DNA from: Tigriopus japonicus
Taxonomy: Eukaryota > Arthropoda > Copepoda > Harpacticoida > Harpacticidae
Length of the DNA: 64,000 nt
Reading direction: 5' to 3'
Assembly: GCA_010645155.1 (NCBI GenBank)
Contig: CM021318.1
Coordinates: forward strand, 6,630,059-6,694,058
Within the stretch, counting starts at the first letter, position 1; the number at the start of each line of letters is the position of its first letter. Of this stretch, positions 1 through 10,759 are shown piece by piece. Under the pieces are notes generated by a model. That model was not told the DNA's origin. It saw only the letters and a program-made list of their open reading frames with translations, and did not search any database. The position numbers and the translations under genes are program-made.

Positions 1-884
1 TCAGCATGCACTGGACACAGCAGACCAGAAATTTTAGGTCGGTTACTGAGAGCACTAACTAAAGTATCTCGATTAAAAATATTGCTCATTGGTAGTTTCA
101 ACACAAGTTGGCTCTTAAACACAACTGATGTTGTTAGACTTTACTTGTGCAGGGTTATTTTACCGAGTGTTTCAAAAGAAACGGAACACCTAATTCTATT
201 GTCTATAACTCGTGATAGAAAAATATATATAGACCTCATCTTCATTGGATACGATTTACCAAACACTTGGCTTGAAGAGTCAGAAAAAGCAATTTCACCC
301 AAGTTCAATATTTGAGCGACGGCGATTTTTCTCGCAAAGGCCCATTTTTGAAAGCAGGGCGTTTAAGACTCCGATTTTTTGGTTCGTCTAAAATGAAATA
401 TAGGGCGTCATAAAGCGAATAAAATCATATGTATCTGAAAAATTGTTTTCTGCCGAATCTTTTTAAGCTTTGTAATTTTTTTGTCAGATCAACTATTTCC
501 AAGTTACGGGTGTGATTTCCTGTTCCGTTTTCTATGCATCATCCGGTAACTTCGTTTTGGTATGCTCGAGCTTTTGAGTTAGTGCACTTAACATACGACC
601 CTTGTTGTCACTATCCTAAAAAGCTACACAAATGTTTTATTTTGATAGTTCCATTTCACGACTCCAGTCCAGTGTCCCATGCCCAACACAGAACTACTCT
701 AACCACAATAACGACGCACTAATAGTGAAAATAGTGAAACAATACCCCTAAAAAGGAAACATGTTGAGGTATACATACGGATAACAAGTTTTAGTTCAAT
801 AGATAACATTGACTAGCCGTTTTGTGTTCTCAAAAAGTGTGTTTTTAAGACTTATTAAAATAAATCCTCCACCTCCACCTTTTT

Positions 885-1372
885 AAATGTAATTAATTAC
901 AATTACTTTGTCTCAACACTAATTAAATGCAATTGCTTTATTTTCAAATGTAATTAATTACAATGACAACTACTGTCAAACAGAAATTGAATCACATTGA
1001 ATTATATTTCAATTACATTATATTTCAAACCCAACTCGAACTTTTTTCTTTTTAAATGCAAAATAGATAAAAAGGATCTAACACTTGAATTTTGAGTGAA
1101 TAAATTCTTATGCTGAAAACTATTGGAAAGTTGGAGGAAGCCTGTAACTTGCTTAATTCTAGAACTTCCTATTTATATACATTTATATATATTTAAATAT
1201 ATTATAAATATATTTATTATATTTCATATGTATATATGAAAATGTAATTGTAATTTGTAATTGAAAAATGGCAACTACATTGGTTAAAAGCATATTAGAT
1301 TGCAATTACTTTGATCTGAAATGTAAACAATTTCAATTACTTGGAAATGTAATTGGAATTACATCACACGTC
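885..1372. repeat. AT-rich array of degenerate TGTAATTAATTACA palindromes
   Basis: The unit AAATGTAATTAATTACAA and its variants, including TGTAATTG/CAATTACA, recur at about 885, 947, 999, 1242 and 1335, in both orientations. Several copies are self-complementary. The region also contains long ATATATTT stretches. It could be a decayed palindromic MITE cluster or simple AT-rich satellite-like DNA. No terminal repeats or target duplications were found. Confidence 0.5.
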
Positions 1373-2469
1373 TGAAATATAAATTTGTTCAGAAACAAAG
1401 ATCTTGTATCCAGTGGTGGCTCTCCTTCTCAAATTGCGCACACTCTATTCTGAAAAATTAGCCTAGTTATGAGTGTACATTACATTTCCTAATAATCGAC
1501 TGGCTTGATGAAAGTAACCAAGTGTTTGGCAAACACCTCTGCCTTTCATTTTTTTTTTTTTCAAAAAAATCGGTTTGACGTCTTGTTTTGTTATAAATTA
1601 TTGCTTAAGTCAGGGGAGGTGAAACCCTAGCCAATTAAAAAATAGATCGCAGTTTTTCACAAATGTGCATGTGCATTTTCAAGTAAAAAATGTAAGGACA
1701 TGCAGGTTAATGCATATTAAAATGGCTTAAAAGGTTGAACGTTGAACCTTCTACCATCCTCAGTAAGACAAATCTTAACATTAGAATCCTAGTTGACAAG
1801 TTTTAAATCACAACTAGATTATCCGAACACTATTTCTGACCATCCCTAAGTTCAAGGACATTTGGTCGTCGTTTAACTCAAATGCCCTCACCGGCCAATT
1901 ATTTTGTCAAAAAGATTGTCTTGGGTGATTCATTATTTCTAACCTTATTTTCGCACCGGTTTCTAATCCATAAGAAGAAATGAAATGAAGAACAATTAAT
2001 ACGGTGAAACTAACCTAATTTGGGGTACATTTCATACCTTCTCAATTTTAGAAGTGTTTTATGAAAAAATGAGTTATTTGGAACTAATAAAAGCTTTCAT
2101 CTGTTACAGCCTATGAAAAGAAGAAATAATTCGGATCATACAAAGCAGTTTTTAAATGAATTAACGCCAGGATGAATGCGGATTTTTGTTTTATACCCAA
2201 TAATCTCTCAGCAAGTGGTGTTTCTAGAAAGATTTTTTTAAACTCAGAATATCACAAAGCGCGAATAAATGTTTCCTCTTGTCCACGGCATTTTTTTCTC
2301 GTTTCAGGGCGATCTTAACTATGTAAAAAAACTGATTATCCTAAACATGGTTTTAAAGAAGCTTGTTTGCGATCTGAAATTTTAAGAAAGTTGTAAATCA
2401 CGTTCTTATGTTTGAACATTTCACAATCAACGACGTGGGAAACGTCTAATTGATATCTTAATACAACTG

Positions 2470-2475
2470 TTTATT
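2470..2475 (-). terminator. Candidate poly(A) signal of ORC5
   Basis: TTTATT on the plus strand reads AATAAA on the minus strand, about 120 bases beyond the ORC5 stop codon. Position and orientation suit the 3' end of ORC5. The sequence is AT-rich, so a chance match is possible. Confidence 0.45.
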
Positions 2476-2592
2476 TATCTCAAATCAAATGCTCCAAATC
2501 TAAAGAAGCCTTGCATTTACACGTAAAATACTCAAGTCAAGTAAGAATATATTTAACTAATGTTTAAAACCAACACGAAAAGTCAACTCAAA

Positions 2593-4901
2593 TCAGGTGA
2601 AGTCCACCAGATATCGATGAATCTCAAATTGGACTTGCTTAGCCAATTGAGCCACAAAGTCCAATCCAATAATACATTTGTACTTGGGACAATCCAACAT
2701 GTCATTTCCACCCACTTGGGTCAAAAACTGCAGGCTGACCAACGTACTTATTTGACTGGAAATATTAGCCGATGGTCTCACATCATCCTCCACAATGGAA
2801 TAAAAGATAGCCATCATCCGATCTAAAGTAAAAGCTTTTGGGCCCGTCAATTGTGAACTGAGCTTCTCCTTTGACCTTTTATTTGGGGCTCGTTTTTTCA
2901 CCGATCCGTGGTGTTTCATAAAGAATCTTTTATCGGATTTCGCCGGATTGTATGATGCCAAATAGGAGGCAATCAGGAGAAATTTTGAATGAAACGGAAG
3001 CTCCACGTGAATCCGTTTGTTAGCCACGCTTGAACAATGCAGTGTTGGGTCGATTTCGCCGGTTTCTCGGATGTGCATCTCAGTTTTAGAAGTTCGTAAA
3101 GTGCTTTCTATGTTTCTTATCAAAGCACGGGTGTTGTCAGGGTCAACGGATTGTTCGGAGATTGGAGAGCAATAAGTTTGAAAATGATGGCGGGCAATCC
3201 AGAGAAGAAATGGTAATGTGTTGTTGGAGAGATAAAATACGCCTAAAGAGACTCAGGGAATTATGAATGAGAAAGTAGCACATTTCCTTCGAAGAGCTTA
3301 CCAATGAGATAGGAGACGTAATTTTCGTAGAACGCGGGGCTTAAATTGGGTTTTTGGGCTGAGTGCTCGTTTTGAAGATTAGTGGAAATAATCCGGGTAA
3401 GTTGGTCTTTGGTGTATTGATGGATAACCATCGGTCGAGGAGTTTCCAAACCTGAAATCATAAGGATAGATTCATGCAAGGATCATAAAAGTTGATCAAA
3501 GGAGACTCTTTTCAAATTTGGACCAAAGGGAAAGTGGTCCATTGTTGAAAACAAGAAAGTTGTTCTTAAACTTTTGTGGAATTTGAAAGCTACGAAGTCC
3601 AAGAGGTGCAAAAAGAAAAAGAAGACAAGCCAGAGTAAAGAAACTATTATCTTAAAGCAAGAAAATGTCAGTGGTCCTACAAATACGGCTGGAATAAACC
3701 ATTCAAAAAATCCTGGATTGAAAATACGCAAGCTTGAAATGAAAAGGAAGGCATCATTTGTGATCGTTAAGGTCAAGCCTATACCAATAATGTTCGGGAC
3801 GAAATTTAAAATTACATATTTGAACAGATAATTTGTCTTATAATGTGAGTTGGGCCGCAAAAATACTGTTCTAACGAATCTTTATTGTACTGATTAAACA
3901 TTTCCGATATTTTGAGAGCAAGTAAAGTAAAGAGTCGAAACAAAATTCTATTAAAAAAATCTTTTTCTAATCCTGCTTGGGGGGGATACTCGTAGTGCTA
4001 ATATTTGTCTTAATTGTTCGCCTAAAGAATTAACTTTGGCGTAACTGGCTAACCCTTAAGGGTTTGTTCATTTTTAAGAACTCTTTGACCCTGAGTTACA
4101 CATAGGTAATATAGATTTATCCTAGTAGGGTGTTGAATGAAAAAAGGCATCTTATCTCGCCAAATAACTGACCACATTACAAACCTAGAGTCACTTACTT
4201 AGAGTCGACAATTAAGCTTAAAATAACTCAAGATGACAGGTACTAAAAATGTTACCTAAACTCAGTTGTGGCTTGGGTCTAGGACGCTTAAACTCTGTTT
4301 GAATTCATCATTTCTTTTTTACCCTTTTCTACAAAGTGTACAATCCTTAACTGTATCTAGGACAATTCTCACCGGAGGGTAACAGGAATTTATTCCAAGT
4401 GACGCGCGATACCAACACCACACACAGATTCAATCCCGTCCATTCCTGGAGCTTCAAAAATCCGGGCAAGAGATTAAAATCCAGATCCCTGAGTTTCTGG
4501 CTCTCTTTCAACACAATCACCAACCCTTTGGCCTTGGCACCGTGGCCTCTGTGCTTTAAAGTCTCAATCAAGTCCACCAAATGGTCCAGTTTGCCAGCGG
4601 CATGACTTCGGTTATCTAGCTCCGGCTGAATATCGTACAACTGAGTCACGATATCTTGAAATAATAACCTAGGGTGGATTGTGCCCATATGACAAGAACT
4701 GATCGCGGTAGATACGTCCAAAGACCGCGTGACAGATCGGATTAGGGCCAATTTGCCGCTTTGAGCCGGGCCAAATATGAATAGCGATCGGGGTAAACGG
4801 CCATGACCTCGAGATTGTAAGAGACCGTGGAGTTGTTCCCATTCTTTTTCACGGCCAATGAGACGATCCACTGGCTCTTTAAAGTCAGGTTTTATCGGCA
4901 T
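2593..4901 (-). CDS. Orc5: Origin recognition complex subunit 5 (ORC5)
   Basis: ORC5 is an AAA+ family subunit of the complex that marks replication origins and loads MCM helicase in the nucleus. I read three exons, 4901-4373, 3451-3302 and 3242-2593, with GT-AG introns of 921 and 59 bp and matching phases (1 and 1). They give 442 residues, close to the family's usual 430-460. The chosen ATG is at 4901; the open frame runs upstream to 4967 but has no other ATG. Seen: a degenerate P-loop GPAQSGKL at residues 44-51, a Walker B-like strand GLVIVLKE near 126-133, and LRDLDFNLLPGFL at about 138-149. The C-terminal ORC5 signature includes LASYNPAKSDKRFFMKHHG and ends LVDFT. Family knowledge: LRD.D.NLLPGFL and LASYNPA.SDKRFF are hallmark ORC5 blocks. 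Oddity: the Walker A Thr/Ser is Leu and the Walker B acidic residue is Lys. It is head to head with Glce and has an E2F-type site just upstream of the start. Confidence 0.93.
3452..4372 (-). other. ORC5 intron 1
   Basis: This 921-bp intron lies between donor TCCG|GTGAG (minus strand) and acceptor TGATTTCAG|G. It contains overlapping frames on both strands at 3483-3860: a lysine-rich one on plus and a hydrophobic one on minus. They mirror each other as expected of a purine-rich/AT-rich tract and show no family features. I see no gene inside. Confidence 0.75.
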
Positions 4902-4956
4902 AGCGTTGGATTGGACATGGATTTGTGTACTGTAAAATTGTAAGGTTTGATGTGGT

Positions 4957-4968
4957 TTTGGCGCCAAA
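4957..4968. promoter_or_regulatory. Palindromic E2F-type site TTTGGCGCCAAA upstream of ORC5
   Basis: The 12-base sequence TTTGGCGCCAAA is a perfect palindrome and matches the E2F/DP consensus TTTSSCGC on both strands. It ends 56 bases before the ORC5 ATG, within the expected promoter or 5' UTR. ORC subunit genes are established E2F targets in animals, so G1/S-phase control of ORC5 is a reasonable inference. Confidence 0.7.
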
Positions 4969-5154
4969 GAAAAGAGGATTTAGGGATAGGTTGCGGGATT
5001 TTGTAAACAAATTGTCGAACATTGGCTGAAGTTTGAATTGTCGATGCTGGAAAAGTTTTAGTCTAGCCATTGATAACTCTTGCCTTTGCCATTTTGGTTT
5101 TTTGGGGTCAAAAATCTGACCACAAGTAAACTTTTCAATAGGCAATAGACCTTA

Positions 5155-5212
5155 TCTACCTTAAAATATGGCAGCACTGCCAATCTACCTTAAAATATGG
5201 CAGCACTGCCAA
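5155..5212. repeat. 29-bp perfect tandem duplication with TGGCAGCACTGCCA
   Basis: Two identical adjacent 29-base units, 5155-5183 and 5184-5212, each contain TGGCAGCACTGCCA (5169-5182 and 5198-5211). Related copies in the other orientation or degenerate form are at 5251-5262, 5407-5420 and 5671-5680. The motif fits the Drosophila core-promoter element known as Ohler motif 7 (KNNCAKCNCTRNY). The array starts about 250 bases upstream of the ORC5 start codon, so it could be promoter sequence or the edge of the adjacent foldback element. Confidence 0.7.
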
Positions 5213-5234
5213 CTCAAAACCCATTTTTATTAGT

Positions 5235-5698
5235 GATGGGTTTCGAACCGGGAGTGCTGCCATTTTTTACTCGGAAGTTTATCATTGTTGATTAGGGCAG
5301 GTTGTATTGAACGTTTTCAAAAAGACCTAAACAGGGACCAATTTGGCAACACTCGAACTAGTTCGATTTTGAGTTCCATCAGTAGCTTTACTTTTGGATT
5401 TCGAGTTGGCAGTGCTGCCATATTTTATGACGTCTCTAGTTGAGAAGATTAGTTGGGGGTCAACTTTTTGACCTTAAAATCCAAAGTGGCAAAACTCGGC
5501 CAAAAATCCAACTCGAAACCCATCAGTAATTTTTATACCTATCGATCGCTATCGATGAAACTCGAAATCGAACTAGTTCGAGTGTTGCCAAATTGGTCCC
5601 TGTTTAGGTCTGTTCAAAAAGTTCTTTACAACCTGCCCTTTTTAAAAGCGATAAACTTTCGAGTCAAAACTGGCAGCACTCCTGGTTCGAAACACATC
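5235..5698. repeat. Foldback element with ~150-bp inverted arms
   Basis: The left arm (5235-5387) is the reverse complement of the right arm (5546-5698) with scattered mismatches and small indels. The best matched core is around GAACTAGTTCGAGTGTTGCC (right arm, 5570-5589) and extends through the block that reads CAGGGACCAATTTGG in the left arm. The loop (5388-5545) holds further inverted copies of the flanking tandem unit (5407-5420) and of the AACTCGAAACCCATCAGTA block. No coding capacity was found. It resembles a foldback MITE; no clear target-site duplication was identified. It lies between the divergent ORC5 and Glce genes. Confidence 0.75.
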
Positions 5699-6199
5699 TT
5701 TTTTCAACACCTAAACCCTAACATTCCAACAACGCTTTGACTGGATGTACTTTGTAAATTTTAAATATTCTTGAATTTCCTTTATTCATTGTGGGTTATT
5801 GCATTGATGAAATATCTTTTAAATAATATTCTTTCGAACATTGGGTCACGAGTTTTCGCGTCCGACCTATCTCTATTTTTCAGTGACAGGGTGTCTGAAC
5901 ATCAAGGTAGACTTTAAGGACACCAATTTCTTCAAGAATCAAACGGAAACATCAACCACTTTCCTATTCACTCAATCATCAAAAACTCAAGTTTAAAATC
6001 AGCATACTTTTGTAGCTCTTTTTGGCTCGGCCCACATTCCCTTGAAACAATTGTTTGATATCTTTGATGAAAAAGCATCACTCAGCGTTTAGTTCAGTTA
6101 AAATAACAAAACATCCAAAATATTGATCTCAACGTAGAATAAGTGTCATCATGCCTGAGTTAACATTTATGCCCGATTAAATTAATCCCCAAGTCTGAG

Positions 6200-8502
6200 A
6201 TGGCCTTCCTCCGACGAGTCGGATTGCGTTGGTGGCTTTTGGCCTTGGTGGCCGCCATCAGTCTTTGGTTATGGATGGTTTGGGCCCAATCTCAACCCGC
6301 CCATCCAGCCTCTCGACACCTCCCTCAAACTCATCCTGAGCTTCATAACGAGCCCCTGAGGAGTAAAGTATGCAGAGGAGGTTTGCAATGATGGCATTAT
6401 GCATGTTTCAAATGATGTTATTTCCCATTTTAGGCCGAATTGTCCCGTCCAAAGTCTCCCAAGTTGAAAGAGATCAAATGCGAAATCAACACGCAAGTAT
6501 ATCGGAGCATTGGCTGGTCTGAATCTTCTCAGATGCAAAGTGTGCCGTGTTTGTTTAAGCAGCGATCCCAAGAGGTGTTTGTGCCATTCAAATTTGTTCG
6601 GAAGTACTTTGATGTAAGTTGCAAAGTCAATGTCGAATAGCAGCAATATAAAATGGGTACTGACAGTTTATTCTTTTATCTTATTGTAAGTTTTAGTGCT
6701 CGGAGACAGTATACCAAATTATTCTCATTCACATTAGCACTTTTCCTAATACGTGAGGACAAACACAATCAGAAGTATCAAGAATTATTCATTGTAACTG
6801 TAAATCTTTATAATGGATTTCAGGATAGTTCATAAAGAGTAATCATTTTCTGCCTAGATTTATGGGGAAATCGCGTCAGATCGGAACCGTACTTGGTTGG
6901 AGTGGTCTCATTCCTATTCCAAGGTCTTCCCTCACTTCAAGGACAAAGCCTATCAATCGAATGGGACGTTTTTGCAATTTGGATCTTTTGACGTGGAACA
7001 ACGTCCCCGTGTCAAATGCGTCAGTGCATCCGAAGGTAAAACTCTAAGCCTATAATGTAATGTTGACAATTGTAGAGATGGTAGTCTAGCTGAAAACATT
7101 TTCACTTCAGTAATTGTTCCTTTTGATACCCTAATTTGGAAAAGGTTTAAGGACATCTTTGGCTCCATGCGTTTTAGAAATTCTTCTTTACTGCGATTCT
7201 TTCTCCAATTTTTTTTTTACCATTTTTCAAAATTATTACTTTTCAGGCGTCCCGGTTTCCACGCAATGGGACAAAGCTGGTTACTATTACTCTACTCAAA
7301 TCTCACAATACGCCTTATCCCATTGGTCCAAGGCCATTCAACTCTCTTCCTCCCAAGATAGACGAAAAGTTTACGAGGATGGTATCACACATTTTGGCAA
7401 TTGGCAAGGCGATACCACCCGCGTATTAAGCCTTGATTGCGTCCATTTTGACTTGAACTCAAAAATTCGGCTTTCCCTAGAGAAATCCGAAGATTTCGTG
7501 CTCAATTTCGACCTTCAATTCAAGCAGAATGTCACAGTTACCGTCACCGTTAAAACCCCTAAAATCACCTATGACGTGAAATATGTTTATGAAGACGAAT
7601 TCATTCGACGAGACGGAAATCTTGTGCTTCTTGGATACGGCTCTGATCTTAAAGAAGGTCAATGGAAGCATTTCACCCGAGACGTTCTTACTGATCTCTC
7701 CAAGGGGATATCCAAGAAAATGTTTGAGAGGTTTCGTGGTTCTAGTCAAATCCGTCTGAGCGAAATTGCTTTTGAAGGTGTAGGGTGTGTCACCAACATC
7801 TCTCTTTCCCAACAAGAACACCTACAGATGTTTTACACAGCCGCCAATTGGCTCAGACGTAATCAAGACCCTCAAGGAGGTTGGCCAGTGGATGTGGTCT
7901 TTAATAAAGATCACTCAAAGTATAAAGCAGCCGAGGAGATCCCTCCCGGTTGGTATTCCGCCATGGCTTCTGGGCACGCCCTCTCTGTGTTGAGTAGGGC
8001 TTTTGCCGCTTCAAGAGACAAGAAATATCTGAAAAGCGCGCTAAAAGCTTTGAAGCCGTTCAGTGTTCCCAGTAAGAACGGAGGGTTTAGTGCCAAATTC
8101 ATGGAAAGGTACTCGTGGTATGAAGAGTATCCCACCAACCCTCCCACGTTTGTGCTCAATGGATTCATGTACAGTCTTTTAGGGCTGTTTGACTTGAAAA
8201 ACACGTTAGAAATGTACGACTTTGATGGGACGGATGACTTTGTCAAGGTGTCTGAATTGTGGCAAAACGGGATGGACTCTCTCAAGGCACTTTTACCCCT
8301 ATTTGATACGGGATCTGGATCGGTGTATGACCTGAGGCACTTCACAATGCAAATTGAGCCCAAAATTGCCCGTTGGGATTATCATTCCACTCATATAAAT
8401 CTCTTATATACTCTGTCCACCTTGGATTCCGATCAGATACTAGTCAACTTTGGTGACCGATGGCGTCGCTATATGGTTAACCAGAAAGCTGGACATAACT
8501 GA
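6200..8502 (+). CDS. Glce: Heparan sulfate D-glucuronyl C5-epimerase
   Basis: This enzyme converts D-glucuronate to L-iduronate in N-sulfated heparan sulfate in the Golgi. Four exons are read: 6200-6367, 6434-6613, 6858-7035 and 7247-8502, with introns of 66, 244 and 211 bp and phases 0, 0 and 1. They give 593 residues (human GLCE is 617). Residues 1-30 are a short basic tail and a hydrophobic anchor (WWLLALVAAISLWLWMVWA), as in a type II Golgi enzyme. Exon 3 encodes IYGEIASDR and a Phe-rich stretch ending RVKCVSASE. Exon 4 carries STQWDKAGYYYSTQISQYAL, GWYSAMASGHALSVLSRAF (about 410-428) and WDYHSTHINLL (552-562), all family signatures. Tyr554 lies 39 residues from the end, as does the essential Tyr578 of the vertebrate enzyme. 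The chain ends GHN like vertebrate GLCE. The start ATG is the first in exon 1 and sits directly before the anchor. Confidence 0.95.
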
Positions 8503-9580
8503 CCAGTATTACAAAAAGTTAAAGGGTAGAGAACTGAACAAATCGGTGAAACCCTGGAAATTTTTAAGCTTGTTCCTTCGGAAAAGGCCCACCAATAATG
8601 TGCATGCATTCTCAGTCAGCACTGCATCGAGACAATCAATGATTGTCATGATCTTGGTCATTGCTAACTTTGCTCCAATACATGTGATATGATCTTTTAT
8701 ATTCAGTGTGATACACCAAGTGGTTTTCGAAGAAAAATAATGAAGAGAAATAAAGATGAATGTCCATTTTGTATTAAAATTTTATTGAAACGAGGAAAGT
8801 TACAACTGAAATTATGCACCGCTAATAATCAACTTCTCGGTCTCCTTTTTCCTCCTCGTAGCGGATGGTTTTGTTTTTGATAATATTAATATGGAATATC
8901 TCTTACAATGTTGGATATCTAGATCAAACAGGGCAAAAGGGGTCAACAATTTTGGCAAGATTTTTTATCAAGGGGGCCAATCAGGGCAAATTTGATATTT
9001 TTTAAGGTTATCCACAATGGAGAAAGGTTGGACGAAAGAACTAGGATTTCTGCTTTGAAGAGAGGGCGTGAAAATAATCGAATAGAAATCTCGAAACATT
9101 TGATGTGCGAGAAGAAAGACCTCGAATTTGATTCACCGGGTTATGGTTCTGTGTTCAGAAAGAAAAATGACGTATCAGTGGAAGAAACAATTCAGCTGAT
9201 AAGTTTCCGTTCCATCTTGGCCTCTAAGTTTAAGCGCAAGAATTTGAAATGTTTTGTACTGAGGAATATAGTTATTTCAGTCTCAAATAAAACGTGATAA
9301 AGGAAAATGGGCATAGGTGACAATCTGATTGCCAGTGTGGTTTAGAACCAAGGTCAAAGGATGGAGGGTTGTTGTATTCTACGTCTTAAACTTAGAGGCA
9401 AGAAGATGGTCCGAACGGGTTTTGTAGTTCTGGCAGGGTGAAAGGGGTGGGAAAGAGCGGAAAATAGCTACATCATGGACATCTACTAGGTATGTGTATC
9501 AAAAACTGAGAGAGGGAAATAGCAAGGGAGAGGGAAATTTGCCTAAATACGCGTCCAAGGGTCATACTTTGTTTCTATAG
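8503..9580. other. Glce 3' UTR and intergenic sequence
   Basis: The first ~270 bases are probably Glce 3' UTR. A 101-codon frame at 8992-9297 is rich in Lys, Arg and Ser, has no recognisable motif and lies in AT-rich sequence; I do not support it as a gene. Purine-rich tracts follow at 9360-9545. Confidence 0.5.
8749..8754 (+). terminator. Candidate poly(A) signal of Glce
   Basis: AATAAA lies about 250 bases after the Glce stop codon and is followed by a T-rich stretch near 8765-8790. This is typical spacing for an animal 3' UTR. Confidence 0.55.
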
Positions 9581-9736
9581 AACTTCAACCGCTCTTGGAG
9601 GGGACAATTCGCCACCATCGGCCATTTTTGTGGACTGAGTGCTCCTATCACTGAAATGTATTTCAATCCTGAACAAAGGGAGATGTTCTCCACCGCCAAA
9701 AAGCTGAAGTTCAATCCATTCATACTAGTGGATTGA
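9581..9736 (+). CDS. Orphan terminal coding exon of unknown gene
   Basis: After a good 3' splice site (TTTGTTTCTATAG at 9568-9580) comes a 51-codon frame that ends at a TGA (9734-9736). Its codon choice and composition look strongly coding: it contains FATIGHFCGLSAPITEMYF and ends KFNPFILVD. An in-frame TAG coincides with the splice acceptor itself, so it can only be translated as a spliced exon. It lies 1.1 kb after the Glce stop on the same strand. I do not recognise the family and could not find its upstream exon. It may be the last exon of an unidentified gene, an alternative end to a longer transcript, or a fragment of a dead gene. Confidence 0.5.
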   Translation, partial: NFNRSWRGQFATIGHFCGLSAPITEMYFNPEQREMFSTAKKLKFNPFILVD

Positions 9737-10759
9737 TTCATGTGTACTCTTATGATTATTCTTATAGCTGGCTTTTCTAAGTGTGATAATAGTAAAAACT
9801 CGAGTAAAATATCAATATTTTGAGGTATTCGGCATAGAAAAATCTTTTAATGAGGAGCCTTTTCTCTTTCTCCTCGACCATGCGCATTCAATAATTATGA
9901 TACATCTTTTGACCGGGATAATCAAACATGTCAACACTTGCCGCCATATTATTATTATTTTTTCCCTTGTAACGACATCGCGAAAACGGGGTCAACTAGA
10001 TTTTGAAAAGTGTAGCTAGCAGTGGTGATGGTAGCAACGATAAAAATAATGGCAATAGTTGTAGTAAGAGATGCTGTAATAGTGAGGGGATGTTCGTTTC
10101 TTTAAGAATCGGGTATGTACAGGCTCAGAAATATTTCTTGTTCTTAAAGACAGAGGGGGACTATTATAGGAGAGAGGGGTGGAATTTTTGTTTGGTAGCA
10201 CTGACGTGACTGAACCAAGTGGTTTATTTTGCTTCCGTAAGGAACTTGCAAAAAATTTTGGATCTACTTTCCAAGAGCTTCATAAGCAAATGAAAAGAAC
10301 GACTGACTTATTTGTTATCTTTTTTTTCAGAATTGGCTGTGGACTATCGTGGGGGGGAAAGCGAATGCAGTTTGGTGGGTCTTTTTTAATCGTTTGAATC
10401 ATATATCGGGGCGACACGACATAGAATACGCAAGCTCGCAGTGGTAAAATACATTAAAGTTCATCAGTCTTCTACTTCTCAAGAAATATTTGATTTCGGC
10501 TTATCCTTTTGAGCATTGTTTTGCTTGCTTCGCAACCAACAAGATGCCGGAATGGTGTCCTGAAATCAATCTTTGGAGTGATTCTTTCGGTTGTTTTGCG
10601 GGCTCTGAACCCGTTGTGGTATGTTTCTGTTTTTTAAACTTCGGATGGTTTTCTGAGAGGAATAGAGAGAGTGAAAGAAAGAAAACAAAGGGGACAAGAG
10701 GGTCGTCATCATCACATGCTGAAATTCAACATTTCGTCATCTTCTTCCTCCTCTTCTTC
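9737..10759. other. Intergenic and rotund-like 3' UTR region
   Basis: No supported gene. The part near 10760 should be the 3' UTR of the minus-strand zinc-finger gene. It includes a degenerate trinucleotide-like tract around 10018-10085 and purine-rich runs. Short frames on both strands mirror each other and lack motifs. Confidence 0.5.
10223..10228 (-). terminator. Possible poly(A) signal of the rotund-like gene
   Basis: TTTATT on plus reads AATAAA on minus, about 530 bases after the stop at 10760-10762. It is the first exact hexamer I found downstream of that stop. The distance is plausible for a developmental gene, but the support is only the hexamer. Confidence 0.3.

Larger units (their letters stand above)
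1..2592. other. AT-rich intergenic stretch, no supported gene
   Basis: No reading frame here looks coding. The short frames at 82-315 and 534-722 lack family signatures and sit in AT-rich sequence. Homopolymer runs and TAATTA-type repeats are frequent. The right end should include the ORC5 3' UTR, because a poly(A) signal in the minus orientation lies at 2470-2475. Confidence 0.6.

Noticed and set aside
3574..3831. Lysine-rich plus-strand frame inside ORC5 intron 1
   Set aside because: Purine-rich low complexity, no motif, and opposite a hydrophobic minus frame that mirrors it.
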